Below are positions 19,816 through 28,949 of a stretch of 64,000 nucleotides of DNA, one piece after another. The stretch is from contig NZ_QFVS01000012.1 of the NCBI RefSeq assembly GCF_003143955.1, positions 1-64,000 on the forward strand. The letters run 5' to 3'. Under the pieces are notes generated by a model that was not told where the DNA came from, did not search any database, and saw nothing but the letters and a program-made list of their open reading frames with translations. Position numbers and translations under genes: made by a program. The DNA comes from Kurthia zopfii. GTDB taxonomy: Bacteria; Bacillota; Bacilli; Bacillales_A; Planococcaceae. Positions within the stretch are counted from its first letter, which is position 1, and each line of letters opens with the position of its first letter.

Positions 19816-22023
19816 TTATTGCATAAACATAGCTGATTGGCTATTGGCTTTTTGGATGGCATTCTCCATTGCCGAAAATTGCTTCCAATAACGTTCTTCG
19901 ATTGATTTTAGACGGTCTTTCCAATCAGTAATCTTTGTTTCAATTGAATTAATTGTTTTACCAAGTGAATATGACAAATCTGAAGCAGATGTTGACTTAC
20001 CAGCAGATTTCTCAATTGTTTTCACCGCGTCTTGAGCAGCAGTTCGTAGTTGACTTACGACACCTGGATTTTCTTTTGTTCCATCTCCCGCAAAGACTCT
20101 CGTTATGATGTTTGGATCTTTATTAATGGCTGCTCTTAGTTTATCTTCATCTATCTCAAGTTTACCGTTATCTTCCCAACTTTTCGATGTAGAAATGCCC
20201 AGGCTCTTTAATGTTTCTCCTTTTATACCAAAAACTGACCCATCAGCAGATCCTGAAGTAGAAGTACCGTATGTTGTTAAAGTATTTCGCATTTTGGATA
20301 AGACATTATTTAGAGTACTGTCACTTTTTAATAAGCCTAATTTCGCAGTTTCTTCCCATTTTTTTACCTCTGCCTCAGTCATTTCAGATTTTTGAGCATC
20401 TGTTAATGGTTCATAACCTAGTTTACGTTTTTCTGAAGTTCTATCGTTTAATTCCTTTACTAATCCATTATACATTTCAACAAATTGTTTTACTTTATCA
20501 ACTGCTTTTTCCGTATCTGGAGTAGATGAAACAGTAATAGGAGCCGATGTATTCGATAAGTCTGCTGTCGCAGTTATTTCGTATCCAGCTACTTTAAAAA
20601 CATTCGAACTTTGCTTATATTCTACGCCGTTAACAACCATTGTTGCATCTCTACCATTTTCCGCTAATGTAAGGTCTGCTTTGCCAGTCAATCCCGCAAA
20701 TAATGCCATCCCTTTAGTTTGTTCTTCATTTACTATCCCACTAGGTTGAACTAGACTAATTTCAGCTCCAGCTGCATTATCACCAGTGTTATTTGCAGAT
20801 AATCCGAAGGTCCCATTATTGAAAATAGCAGTTACGCCTGCATTTGAGCTGTTAATTTTCTTCATTAAAGAATCAATTGAATCTGAATTAGTAAAAGTAA
20901 TTTTTGTTTCTTTCATTTTCCCATCAGCTTGAATTGAATTTAATGTGAATTCTCCTTTTTCAGAAGAAGAACCGCCTAGTAAATCTTGAATTGTACTATT
21001 ACTTGTTAATTTAGTAGGATTCGTAGTATTAGTTACAAATGTACTACTAGTTGCACTTTTTAATACAGGAGAAAAAGTATCCTTTAGAACACTATTATCC
21101 GAAGTAACTTCTAATGATTCCTTGGCATCTTTGCTTGAAAACGCCAATTTTCCATCAATAAATGAAGCATTAAATCCTTTTGAATCTACTTCTTTTAATA
21201 AATCTTTCATAGTAGCATCAGGATTATTTGTTATTAATGCACCCAAATCGATGGTTTCGTTTTTTTCACCTGCAATGAGAATAATCGTTCCGCTATTCAA
21301 ACCTAAATCTGATAATTTTGACCCCGAAGTGGCAATTGTATCATCAGCATTCTTTAATTGAATTGATTGTTTTGCAGCATCATTAAAAGTCATGCCTATA
21401 TTTTTCAATGAATCAATTGCATCGGAACTTAATTTAGATGTATTTGATTGTTCTGTCAGTTTAAATTGACCATTCGTTAATGATAATTTAATACCTTCAC
21501 TCTCAAATTTTGAAATCAAGTCATTTACACTACCTGTTCCACCTGCATAGCTTTGTAACTGTAATTTGCCTTGATCACTCAAACCTTGAATATCATTTAT
21601 TAAAGTACTTCCAGAAATTCTTTCATTACTTACATTTGATGAAGTAAACGTATTTGAAGCATTCTTTGCAATTGAAATCTCACTAATTGATAGATTACCG
21701 CTCGCACTACCACCAGCCTCTACTTTTACAGAGTTATTCGTTGATACATTTGAAGTTTTAGAATTCCAATTACTTTGTAAGCCATATTTATCAAATAAAT
21801 CTTTTTGGAATGTATTAAGCTTCGTATTCACATCTCTATAAGCGTCACGTTTCCACTCATATTTTTGCTTTTGAACTTGAAGCTTTTCCATTTGTGCACT
21901 TTCAGCTTTCATTAATTTTTCCATCATTGAATCTATATCCATCCCAGAGGCTAATCCGGAAATTTTATTTTTGTATTGTAAATATGAAAATGAAGTTGTA
22001 TTAGTTGTGTTATTTACTGGCAT
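19816..22023 (-). CDS. fliD: Flagellar hook-associated protein 2 (filament cap)
   Basis: 735 residues, much longer than B. subtilis FliD (498). The N-terminus has ISGLASGMDIDSMMEKLMKA followed by KYEWKRDAYRDVNTKLN, both conserved. The C-terminal coiled region (DWKDRLKSIEERYWKQFSAM) is also typical. The extra length lies in the surface-exposed middle, which is rich in Ser, Thr, Asn and Gly. FliD caps the filament outside the cell and directs flagellin folding. Fifteen bases separate it from fliS and eleven from flaG. Confidence 0.95.
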   Translation of the reverse strand: MPVNNTTNTTSFSYLQYKNKISGLASGMDIDSMMEKLMKAESAQMEKLQVQKQKYEWKRDAYRDVNTKLNTFQKDLFDKYGLQSNWNSKTSNVSTNNSVKVEAGGSASGNLSISEISIAKNASNTFTSSNVSNERISGSTLINDIQGLSDQGKLQLQSYAGGTGSVNDLISKFESEGIKLSLTNGQFKLTEQSNTSKLSSDAIDSLKNIGMTFNDAAKQSIQLKNADDTIATSGSKLSDLGLNSGTIILIAGEKNETIDLGALITNNPDATMKDLLKEVDSKGFNASFIDGKLAFSSKDAKESLEVTSDNSVLKDTFSPVLKSATSSTFVTNTTNPTKLTSNSTIQDLLGGSSSEKGEFTLNSIQADGKMKETKITFTNSDSIDSLMKKINSSNAGVTAIFNNGTFGLSANNTGDNAAGAEISLVQPSGIVNEEQTKGMALFAGLTGKADLTLAENGRDATMVVNGVEYKQSSNVFKVAGYEITATADLSNTSAPITVSSTPDTEKAVDKVKQFVEMYNGLVKELNDRTSEKRKLGYEPLTDAQKSEMTEAEVKKWEETAKLGLLKSDSTLNNVLSKMRNTLTTYGTSTSGSADGSVFGIKGETLKSLGISTSKSWEDNGKLEIDEDKLRAAINKDPNIITRVFAGDGTKENPGVVSQLRTAAQDAVKTIEKSAGKSTSASDLSYSLGKTINSIETKITDWKDRLKSIEERYWKQFSAMENAIQKANSQSAMFMQ

Positions 22024-22034
22024 TTTATATCCTC

Positions 22035-22400
22035 CTAAATCGATTTATCAACAATATTCCCTATTAATTTTTGCATTTCATAATAGGCATCTAAAAGTTC
22101 TTTCGGTGGAATTTCTTTTATTACCTCATTAGTTTTAGAGTCCACTACTTCCACGTAGTACTTACCTAAACCTTCATGAAATATAAATTTTGAGTTTTTA
22201 TTATTATGTTCCATAAACTCATTCATTTTATTTACTGCTATTTGGTATGCTTGAATTGTTGGCTTACCTTGATTATCTGTCATTTCAGAGATTTTCAATT
22301 CTTTTTCAGCATCTTCAAATTTATTATGTTTACTCAATGGTGGATTCTTGATAAGAGAATTAGATACTTGATCTATTGATGTATTAGATACTATTTTCAT
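22035..22400 (-). CDS. flaG: FlaG family protein
   Basis: 121 residues (YvyC in B. subtilis, 109). The C-terminal half has the FlaG pattern: KFIFHEGLGKYYVEVVDSKT, then EVIKEIPPKELLDAYYEMQK. FlaG affects filament length in other bacteria; the mechanism is not settled. It is the first gene of flaG-fliD-fliS-fliT, with a sigma-D-like element just upstream. Confidence 0.93.
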   Translation of the reverse strand: MKIVSNTSIDQVSNSLIKNPPLSKHNKFEDAEKELKISEMTDNQGKPTIQAYQIAVNKMNEFMEHNNKNSKFIFHEGLGKYYVEVVDSKTNEVIKEIPPKELLDAYYEMQKLIGNIVDKSI

Positions 22401-22432
22401 ACATTAATTCACCTCACTAGAGCTTTTCCTTT

Positions 22433-22457
22433 ATATCGGACTTAATAAATTTTTTTA
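22433..22457 (-). promoter_or_regulatory. Possible sigma-D promoter for flaG-fliDST
   Basis: Minus strand TAAA-N13-TCCGATAT: a 7 of 8 match to GCCGATAT, but the spacer is two bases short of 15. It overlaps the end of the upstream maf1 gene. Plausible but unproven. Confidence 0.45.
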
Positions 22458-23639
22458 TAGTTGTTCAATTGAATTTAATTTAACATCAAACACTTCACAT
22501 TTTTTTAGTTTTGCTCCAGATACTGCCGTGTTATATACTTGCATCTTAGAATTAGGAATTGCTCTATCAAACCATCGTTTATAAGTTAGTAAATTTTGTA
22601 CTGAATAAATTTTTGTACCATCATTTGCTTCGATTTCTTCAAGTCGATTATTACAAGATGTTTTCCGTCCAGAAGTAGACCCAATCGCATGAGTATTTTC
22701 TCCTTTAAACCCTAAATCTTGTCCAAATAGGAATAAGCTCTCATACCCAAGTTTTTCTATATAAGAAAATGCTGTTGTTGCTACTGATCCACCAGTTTCC
22801 AATAAAAACTGATTCTTCCCCTTTACGAACTCCTCCGCCAATTTATATCCGCTTTGAAAAAGTATTCTTTTCATCCCTTTAAATTCTCTAACTGCTACAT
22901 AATTTGCTGTACATAACGCGAGTAAAGTCCCATTATATCTGTCGTCAAGTTGATTAATTATATTGTCTTGTGCATCTGTAATTAATACAGCTTTTGGCTG
23001 TATATTATGATCTAGTAAAATTTTCAATGCTGAACCTACACAATAAATATCAAAAAACACTTCATTTTGTTTTAGCCATTTGACTGTTTCGTTAAGTGAA
23101 GGACCTGAAGAAACTAATGCAGCTCTTTTATTTGATGGAGAATCAACAGCTACTTCATTAAATAGAGAAGTATTCTCATTAAAATTTTCTTCCATTTGGT
23201 TTTTGAATCTTTTAAAGGAAACTTGCCTGATTTTTATATCTGCAAGAAATGTAAAAAGAGGATGTTTCTCAGTAACGACATTTAGGAAAACTTGTGGAAT
23301 AATAACTTTTGCATCTCTAAGAAATTTAGGTTCACCTGTATACACAGAAATGTTTTCTGATTCAATCAATTGTTTTACGTTATGATTTTTATAGATAGCT
23401 TCTTCTTCTGGAAATAATAATATGTATTTAATTATACAATTAGGATAATTTTCTATTAAATAATCTAAATGATACCCTAAGCCTAGACCAACTATCAATA
23501 CTTTCGAACCATTAACAATGTTTTCTGATTCAATAAACCTCTCAACATCCAATTGGGGATTATATTTGCTATAAATATATTTATTATTTATTTTTAATGT
23601 TAAAGTATTATTCTTTGCTTCCTCTACTTCCCACTCCAT
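22455..23639 (-). CDS. Motility accessory factor (Maf, DUF115), flagellin nonulosonate transferase, copy 1
   Basis: 394 residues from ATG 23639 (AGGAG upstream); the longer frame from 23702 runs through a terminator and is rejected. The N-terminus carries NNKYIYSKYNP and VLIVGLGLGYHLDYLI, then the Maf/MptE-like core VSSGPSLNETVKWLK and LFGQDLGF. Maf proteins transfer pseudaminic or legionaminic acid to Ser/Thr of flagellin before export. A paralogue (36032-37765) stands at the other end of the pse island with the same SKYNP, SSGPSL and GQDL boxes but low overall similarity. This copy lies immediately after a terminator, so it may be transcribed by read-through from pseC. Confidence 0.88.
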   Translation of the reverse strand: MEWEVEEAKNNTLTLKINNKYIYSKYNPQLDVERFIESENIVNGSKVLIVGLGLGYHLDYLIENYPNCIIKYILLFPEEEAIYKNHNVKQLIESENISVYTGEPKFLRDAKVIIPQVFLNVVTEKHPLFTFLADIKIRQVSFKRFKNQMEENFNENTSLFNEVAVDSPSNKRAALVSSGPSLNETVKWLKQNEVFFDIYCVGSALKILLDHNIQPKAVLITDAQDNIINQLDDRYNGTLLALCTANYVAVREFKGMKRILFQSGYKLAEEFVKGKNQFLLETGGSVATTAFSYIEKLGYESLFLFGQDLGFKGENTHAIGSTSGRKTSCNNRLEEIEANDGTKIYSVQNLLTYKRWFDRAIPNSKMQVYNTAVSGAKLKKCEVFDVKLNSIEQL

Positions 23640-23659
23640 ATAAACACTCCTATATAAAC

Positions 23660-23699
23660 AAAAATAGAAATCACTAACAAGTTTAGGATTTCTATTTTT
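23660..23699 (-). terminator. AT-rich terminator after pseC
   Basis: AAAAATAGAAATC and GATTTCTATTTTT are perfect 13-bp arms around a 14-base loop, between the pseC stop and the maf1 ribosome site. The stem is AT-rich, so it may be leaky. Confidence 0.65.
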
Positions 23700-23703
23700 C
23701 ATA

Positions 23704-24837
23704 TTATTTAAAAAACGTTAAGATTTGATTGACATCTTCTTCAGTCATTTGCGGATGTAAAGGTAAAGTTAATGCCTGTTCATACCACTTCTCTGCTTTC
23801 GGGCAAAGTCCACGCTCATATCCTAATTTTTCGTAATATGGGTGCCAATAAACAGGAATATAGTGTACGTGTGCACCAATATTATTATTACGTAATTCTT
23901 CAAATATTTGTTTTCTTGTTTTTTTCAACTGTGGCAAATCCAATTGAACTGAATAAAGATGCCAACCAGATTTCGTATTTTTCAACTGCCAAGGCGCTTT
24001 AACTCCATTAATATTTTTTAATTTTTCATGGTACACCTCAGCAAGATTCCGTCTTTCTACAATAAATGTATCTAGTTTATTCATTTGAGAAATGCCTAAT
24101 GCTGCTTGAATATCTGTCATTCGATAGTTATATCCTAAATCAACCATCTCATAATACCATTCACCTTGGCTTTTCGAGTAATCTGTTTGTTGAATTCCAT
24201 GCCCTCTAAATAAAATCAACTTTTCATAGAAATCTTTATTATTTGTTACAATCATGCCACCTTCACCAGTCGTAATCGGCTTAACTGGATGAAAACTAAA
24301 CATTGTCATATCTGCAGTAGAACCAACTTTTCGATTTTTATAATCTGCACCTAGTGAATGTGCACCATCTTCAATAACAATAAGATTATTTTCTTTAGCA
24401 ATTTCCATAATGCGATCGATATCTACCGGTTGGCCTGTGAAATCAACTGGAATGATTGCCTTTGTATTTGAAGTGATTTTCTTTTGAATCTCTTTTGAAT
24501 CAATATTATATGTTTTCTCATCTATATCCGCGAAAACAACTGTGGCATCCATATATCGAATACAATTTGCACTCGCAGCAAATGTAATCGGTGTTGTTAT
24601 TACTTCGTCCCCTTTTCCTATACCAGCGGCATAACAAGCGGCATGCAAAGCGGCTGTCCCATTTGCAAATGAAACAGCATATTTTACATCAACATATTTT
24701 GCAACTATCTCTTCAAATTCTTTTACTTTTGGACCAGTTGTAAGAAACGGAGATTTTAATGTATTTATTACTGCTTCAATGTCTTCATCCGAGATCCATT
24801 GCGTACTATACGGAAGGAATTTTTCTCTTTTTTGCAT
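23704..24837 (-). CDS. pseC: UDP-4-amino-4,6-dideoxy-N-acetyl-beta-L-altrosamine transaminase
   Basis: PLP-dependent DegT/DnrJ/EryC1 aminotransferase, second step of CMP-pseudaminic acid synthesis after PseB. 377 residues from ATG 24837, which overlaps the pseI stop (TAATG); a TTG at 24855 is also in frame, but no ribosome site supports it. The cofactor lysine lies in FSFHPVKPITTGEGG. The N-terminal PYSTQWISDEDIEAV and the SANCIRYMDATVVFADID segment are PseC-like. Last gene before the maf1-side terminator. Confidence 0.93.
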   Translation of the reverse strand: MQKREKFLPYSTQWISDEDIEAVINTLKSPFLTTGPKVKEFEEIVAKYVDVKYAVSFANGTAALHAACYAAGIGKGDEVITTPITFAASANCIRYMDATVVFADIDEKTYNIDSKEIQKKITSNTKAIIPVDFTGQPVDIDRIMEIAKENNLIVIEDGAHSLGADYKNRKVGSTADMTMFSFHPVKPITTGEGGMIVTNNKDFYEKLILFRGHGIQQTDYSKSQGEWYYEMVDLGYNYRMTDIQAALGISQMNKLDTFIVERRNLAEVYHEKLKNINGVKAPWQLKNTKSGWHLYSVQLDLPQLKKTRKQIFEELRNNNIGAHVHYIPVYWHPYYEKLGYERGLCPKAEKWYEQALTLPLHPQMTEEDVNQILTFFK

Positions 24838-25880
24838 TATAATACTAACTCCCAATTTACTGGAGTACCTTTTTTAGCATCTACTTTTATTTTTTTCCCT
24901 AGTAATAAATCAAAATATTTTGTTGGTAAACCTAGACCAGGTCTTACATCTCGTAGATTCTTCTTGGTGAACTCGTCTCCAGCTTTCATATCCTCACCGA
25001 TATACAATGATCGACGTGCTAATAATGAAGGTTTCTCTACTTCTGTCGGTCCATATTGAACTTTACCTATACATTGCCACGCTCTCTCTGTATCAACAAC
25101 AAGTTGTTTTAATTCGTGAGGTTCCATTGAAAAGGAAGAATCTACTCCTCCGTCTGCTCTGTCATTTGTAAAATGCTTTTCAATTACAGTTGCTCCAAGC
25201 GCTACTGCAGCTACAGATACGCCTGTCCCCATAGTATGATCCGATAAACCAACTTCAACTCCAAATAACTCTTTCATATGAGGGATTGTAGCAATATTTG
25301 AATTTTCTGGTGTTGCTGGGTAAGTGCTTGTACATTTTAGTAAAATTATTTGATTATTGCCTTCTGCTCGAACAGTTGACACTGCTTCATCCAATTCAGC
25401 AACTGATGCCATTCCTGTTGAAATGATAATGGGTTTACCTGTTTTTGCTACTTTTTTTATTAATGGTATATCTACATTTTCAAAAGAAGCAATTTTATAA
25501 GCAGGAACATCCAGTTTTTCTAAAAAGTCAACTGCAGTTTCGTCAAATGGTGAACTAAAAGCTATAATCCCTAGTTCTTTACATTTATTAAAGATAGCTT
25601 CATGCCATTCCCATGGTGTATAAGCTTTTTTATATAGATTGTATAATGATTGACCTTTCCATAAATCTTTTTCATTAGAAATAAAAAATTCATTAGTATG
25701 TATATCTAATGTTATTGTATCTGGTGTATACGTTTGTAATTTAACAGCATCTGCCCCCGATTGTGCAGCTAGTTCAACCAATTGTAGAGCTCTCTCTAAC
25801 GACTGGTTATGATTTCCAGACATCTCTGCAATAATAAATGGTTTATTGTCTTTTCCTATTGAATAATTTCCAATATTCAT
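24837..25880 (-). CDS. pseI: Pseudaminic acid synthase
   Basis: NeuB-family enzyme that condenses 2,4-diacetamido-2,4,6-trideoxy-L-altrose with phosphoenolpyruvate. 347 residues. The N-terminal TIM-barrel domain begins FIIAEMSGNHNQSLERAL; SGADAVKLQTYTPDTI and VGLSDHTMGTGVSVAAVALG follow. The C-terminal SAF (antifreeze-like) domain is seen in RRSLYIGEDMKAGDEFT and RPGLGLPTKYFDLLLGKK. Its ATG overlaps the pseG stop (TAATG), so the pseG-pseI-pseC genes are translationally coupled. Confidence 0.95.
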   Translation of the reverse strand: MNIGNYSIGKDNKPFIIAEMSGNHNQSLERALQLVELAAQSGADAVKLQTYTPDTITLDIHTNEFFISNEKDLWKGQSLYNLYKKAYTPWEWHEAIFNKCKELGIIAFSSPFDETAVDFLEKLDVPAYKIASFENVDIPLIKKVAKTGKPIIISTGMASVAELDEAVSTVRAEGNNQIILLKCTSTYPATPENSNIATIPHMKELFGVEVGLSDHTMGTGVSVAAVALGATVIEKHFTNDRADGGVDSSFSMEPHELKQLVVDTERAWQCIGKVQYGPTEVEKPSLLARRSLYIGEDMKAGDEFTKKNLRDVRPGLGLPTKYFDLLLGKKIKVDAKKGTPVNWELVL

Positions 25881-26857
25881 TATTTATTCAACTCCACTAA
25901 TTCATTTAACCAAGGATTATTAGAACCGTTACTTTTTGTAACAAGCAGACCTTTCTCGCTGATTTTTCTTAATTTCTTTGGATTTTTAATCGTATCAACT
26001 ATCAGTTTTTTATAATGCTCTACAGTTACTTTACTGTGGTGTCCTAAATTTAATATGACGCCTTGGCTTTCTAAATAATTTGTTCCTTCTATTTGATTAT
26101 CGGCAACAATTGTGCAGGATGAAGGCAGACCTATATAACAACGTTCCCAAGTTGTGCTCCCTCCCGCACCAATTGAAAAATCTACTTCTTCCATTAAACT
26201 TCCTAGATAATCAATTTGCTGATGATAGTAATAACCTTTTTCCAAACAAATAGATTTAATTTGCTCTTTCTGAATATTTCCATCCCCACAAACTATATGT
26301 ACCTTTGTAAATTCAAAATCATTTAATGCTTCAATTACTTTCAAAGTTTCATGTGTAGGATCCGTACCACCCATAAATACTAATATTTTTTTTAGTTCAT
26401 CGTTTCGTTCTCTTCTACTTTTTCTAATATTAATGAATTCTTTCCTCATTATTAGATATTTTGGTCCTAATAGTTTTTTACATTTTTCAGGCACTAGCAA
26501 ATCATATCTAGTTTCATAATTCGGAAGAAGGTTTTGATCTATTATTACATCACAGCAATGATTTCTATTTGCTAAATCATCAATTACCACGATTTTATTA
26601 GCAAATTGATATAGTTCTTTTTCTTCAACTTCATCTATCTCATAATGGTCGATAATTATCGTATCAGTTCTTTCCCAAGAGTCGATTGTTAAAAATCCTT
26701 TATTTTGAACAAATTCAATTAGATTTCCTTCAATAGCTTTCATGTAAAACAGAACTACATGCCCTTCATTTTTTAATTGCTCCGCAATCGTCAAACATCT
26801 CATAACATGACCAGTACCAATAACTATTGAGGCATCTGCTCTAATAATAAAGTTCAA
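25880..26857 (-). CDS. pseG: UDP-2,4-diacetamido-2,4,6-trideoxy-beta-L-altropyranose hydrolase
   Basis: Removes UDP before the PseI step. 325 residues with a GT-B-like fold. The N-terminus RADASIVIGTGHVMRCLTIA carries the conserved GxGHxxR motif, and the C-terminal half has IGAGGSTTWERCYIGLPSS, the UDP-binding region. It abuts pseF by one base and overlaps pseI by one base. Confidence 0.94.
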   Translation of the reverse strand: MNFIIRADASIVIGTGHVMRCLTIAEQLKNEGHVVLFYMKAIEGNLIEFVQNKGFLTIDSWERTDTIIIDHYEIDEVEEKELYQFANKIVVIDDLANRNHCCDVIIDQNLLPNYETRYDLLVPEKCKKLLGPKYLIMRKEFINIRKSRRERNDELKKILVFMGGTDPTHETLKVIEALNDFEFTKVHIVCGDGNIQKEQIKSICLEKGYYYHQQIDYLGSLMEEVDFSIGAGGSTTWERCYIGLPSSCTIVADNQIEGTNYLESQGVILNLGHHSKVTVEHYKKLIVDTIKNPKKLRKISEKGLLVTKSNGSNNPWLNELVELNK

Positions 26858-27580
26858 TTATTTCACCTTCTTTTGTTCAATGTGAGCATTTATTCTCGCG
26901 ATTTCTGGATTCTCTAATAAGTATTTTATTACATCTTCACTTGGCACTAATAAATCATCAAAATTTAAAGCAATTTTATTTAATACTTCATAATCTTCTA
27001 ACGTATCTAAAGTGACTCGCAAAGAAGGCCTGTTCTTATATTCAGAAACCTCAAAATCACTTCTTTTGAATTCACTCTTATTTTCATAGGCATAATATGT
27101 TACATGTTCTTTATGTCTATTTTCTTTTCCATTTTTTTGAATATATTCTAAAGCATTGAAAGAGATTATTTCTGGTGCTAAACCTCTTGGTAACTCTCCT
27201 TTAAGGTCAAAGATATCCACTTGATTTTTTTCTATTTTTCTAACCATCTCACTCGCCATATGATAATCTACAAATGGACAATCAGCAGTAACCCTTATGA
27301 TATAGTCCGGTTCATAATTCATAGCTGCTTTTATATAACGATCGAGAACATTATTCTCTGATCCTCTAAAACACGCTATTCCATTCTTTTCACACCATTT
27401 TGAAATAACGTCATCTTTGTTTAAATCTGATGTTGCAACAATTACTTCTGAAACACCTTCAATTTTCTTACACCGTTCTAAAACATATGTAAGTGTATTG
27501 CTATTACCCAGTTGCTTTAAGACTTTTCCAGGCAATCTAGTCGATCCCATTCTAGCTTGGACGATAACGATTGTTTTCAA
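26858..27580 (-). CDS. pseF: Pseudaminic acid cytidylyltransferase (SpsF-like)
   Basis: 240 residues. The N-terminus VIVQARMGSTRLPGKVLKQL is the nucleotidyltransferase signature of the SpsF/CMP-NulO synthetase group, and RVTADCPFVD near residue 97 matches the metal/nucleotide site. It would activate pseudaminic acid with CTP as the last soluble step before Maf. The start is TTG at 27580, with GAGGTG six bases upstream; that Shine-Dalgarno sequence lies in the last codons of a degraded pseH relic. Confidence 0.9.
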   Translation of the reverse strand: MKTIVIVQARMGSTRLPGKVLKQLGNSNTLTYVLERCKKIEGVSEVIVATSDLNKDDVISKWCEKNGIACFRGSENNVLDRYIKAAMNYEPDYIIRVTADCPFVDYHMASEMVRKIEKNQVDIFDLKGELPRGLAPEIISFNALEYIQKNGKENRHKEHVTYYAYENKSEFKRSDFEVSEYKNRPSLRVTLDTLEDYEVLNKIALNFDDLLVPSEDVIKYLLENPEIARINAHIEQKKVK

Positions 27581-27582
27581 AT

Positions 27583-27776
27583 CTACACCTCAACATCTGC
27601 ATTATATTTTCTGTACTTTTCACCTAACTCATTCCACCGTGAACTAGTCATTTCAAATAAATAGATATTATGCCATTCTCCATTTTTTTATATGATTTTC
27701 TTAAAGCCAATTTCTCAATCATGCGTCAATCCAAAATTAACTTCAAATGATCTTCTCTAATCTTCACCCACTTCAT
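27583..27776 (-). pseudogene. Deleted and frameshifted relic of a second pseH (GNAT) gene
   Basis: This stretch is not intergenic filler. From ATG 27776 the minus strand reads MKWVKIREDHLKLILD, then TGA where a Trp codon is expected, then R-M. That matches the start of intact PseH in this window (MLTFKKMTLLDADEIFQWRK). In another frame the 3' part reads KNGEWHNIYLFEMTSSRW followed by NELGEKYRKYNADVEV and TAG at 27583, matching the PseH C-terminus (HIYKDEKYYDVEILELTKKKW). About 110 central codons are missing. The ATG overlaps the luxC stop (ATGA), and the 3' end supplies the pseF ribosome site, which may explain its retention. Alignment was done by eye. Confidence 0.7.
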
Positions 27777-28948
27777 TTAATCACTACTTTCCTAGTAAAA
27801 CTAGTTAAAAATTCTTGACCATCCCAGACACTATTAAAATCGAGTGCTTGTCCTACTGGGACGATTCTATCTATCCCTCGAGACTCAATATTTTTTGCGA
27901 ATTTTTGAAGTTCTTCTTCATTAAAACCATAGTAGGTAAGTGTTTGATCTGCATCAGATATTAGATGGGTAACTGAATTCAATGAATTTGTTTCATATTC
28001 ATAAAATATGCCATTCCCACAATGGGATTCTCTCAATTTTTCATTCATTGACAATAACTCTATTCGAGAAAAAATTGGTTTTGAGTCAATTTTTTTAACA
28101 TCTTGATCATTCGCTAACATTAAAGAGGTAGCCAGTTTTGTGACTTGAGTTGCTCCATCAAATTCAAATTGTTTTTGTTTCACCTTTAGTTCTATTCTAT
28201 TCCAGAATTCTACTGATTTCTCTCCTACCCAGATTACTAATCTAGGTGATGAACAAGCCATTTGATTGAACCAATATGAATCGTTATAAAACCTATCAAT
28301 CAGGTTCTCAAAACTCTCGTTATCAAGTTGTTCGATTATTTTACTATTTAAAACTGCAATTGAAAATCTGTTTGCGAATACTAACTCATTTGCTAGTGGA
28401 GATAATGGGATAGATCTAATAACATTAACTGTTTGATTACCTCCCCACACCACTCTTGTATGACATTTATTACTAATTAATTCGGTAGCTTTTCCATCGT
28501 GTGGATAAGTACATATTATTGTTTGACTTCCGATTTTTTCATTACATTTTAATTCTTCTAATATTATTTTTAAAAGGTTATTTTTTGCTGCTTTCGAAGA
28601 TACTCTAATCACATTACGATTACCTGCAAGCATTGATAATAACCAAGAATATACAAAAATTGTATCTACATTGGAAGGTGCTATGTGAAAAGTAGTTCCT
28701 CTTGGTTTTATTAGTATACCTGTATTTCCTTCGTAAAAATGTTGCTTCATAGCAACTATATTTGATTTCCTTAACCAATAACCCAAAGCTACAATTTCTG
28801 GCTTCTTTTTTTGTGTTAAGAAACGTTTAGACAACGCCTTAATAAATTCCAGAGTTTCTTGAGCAAATGGCTCATTTATCGACTGTTTCGATAAAACATC
28901 AATATTCTCCTCAAATGTCAATTCATTTTTAGGCCAAAAAATATTCAT
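27773..28948 (-). CDS. LuxC-like acyl-CoA/acyl-protein reductase
   Basis: 391 residues, LuxC family, related to aldehyde dehydrogenases. LuxC reduces an activated acyl group to an aldehyde with NADPH. The nucleophilic Cys is expected in NQMACSSPRLVIW, near residue 234. The IKPRGTTFHIAPSNVDTIF block and the SMLAGNRNVIRVS block are also LuxC-like. The next upstream gene is LuxE-like, the usual partner, one base away. No luciferase genes are present, so the role is biosynthetic. Its stop overlaps the start of the pseH relic. Confidence 0.88.
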   Translation of the reverse strand: MNIFWPKNELTFEENIDVLSKQSINEPFAQETLEFIKALSKRFLTQKKKPEIVALGYWLRKSNIVAMKQHFYEGNTGILIKPRGTTFHIAPSNVDTIFVYSWLLSMLAGNRNVIRVSSKAAKNNLLKIILEELKCNEKIGSQTIICTYPHDGKATELISNKCHTRVVWGGNQTVNVIRSIPLSPLANELVFANRFSIAVLNSKIIEQLDNESFENLIDRFYNDSYWFNQMACSSPRLVIWVGEKSVEFWNRIELKVKQKQFEFDGATQVTKLATSLMLANDQDVKKIDSKPIFSRIELLSMNEKLRESHCGNGIFYEYETNSLNSVTHLISDADQTLTYYGFNEEELQKFAKNIESRGIDRIVPVGQALDFNSVWDGQEFLTSFTRKVVIK

Positions 28949-28949
28949 T

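Noticed and set aside
23640-23702. N-terminal extension of Maf copy 1
   Set aside because: It runs through the 13-bp-stem terminator after pseC and has no ribosome site; ATG 23639 has one.
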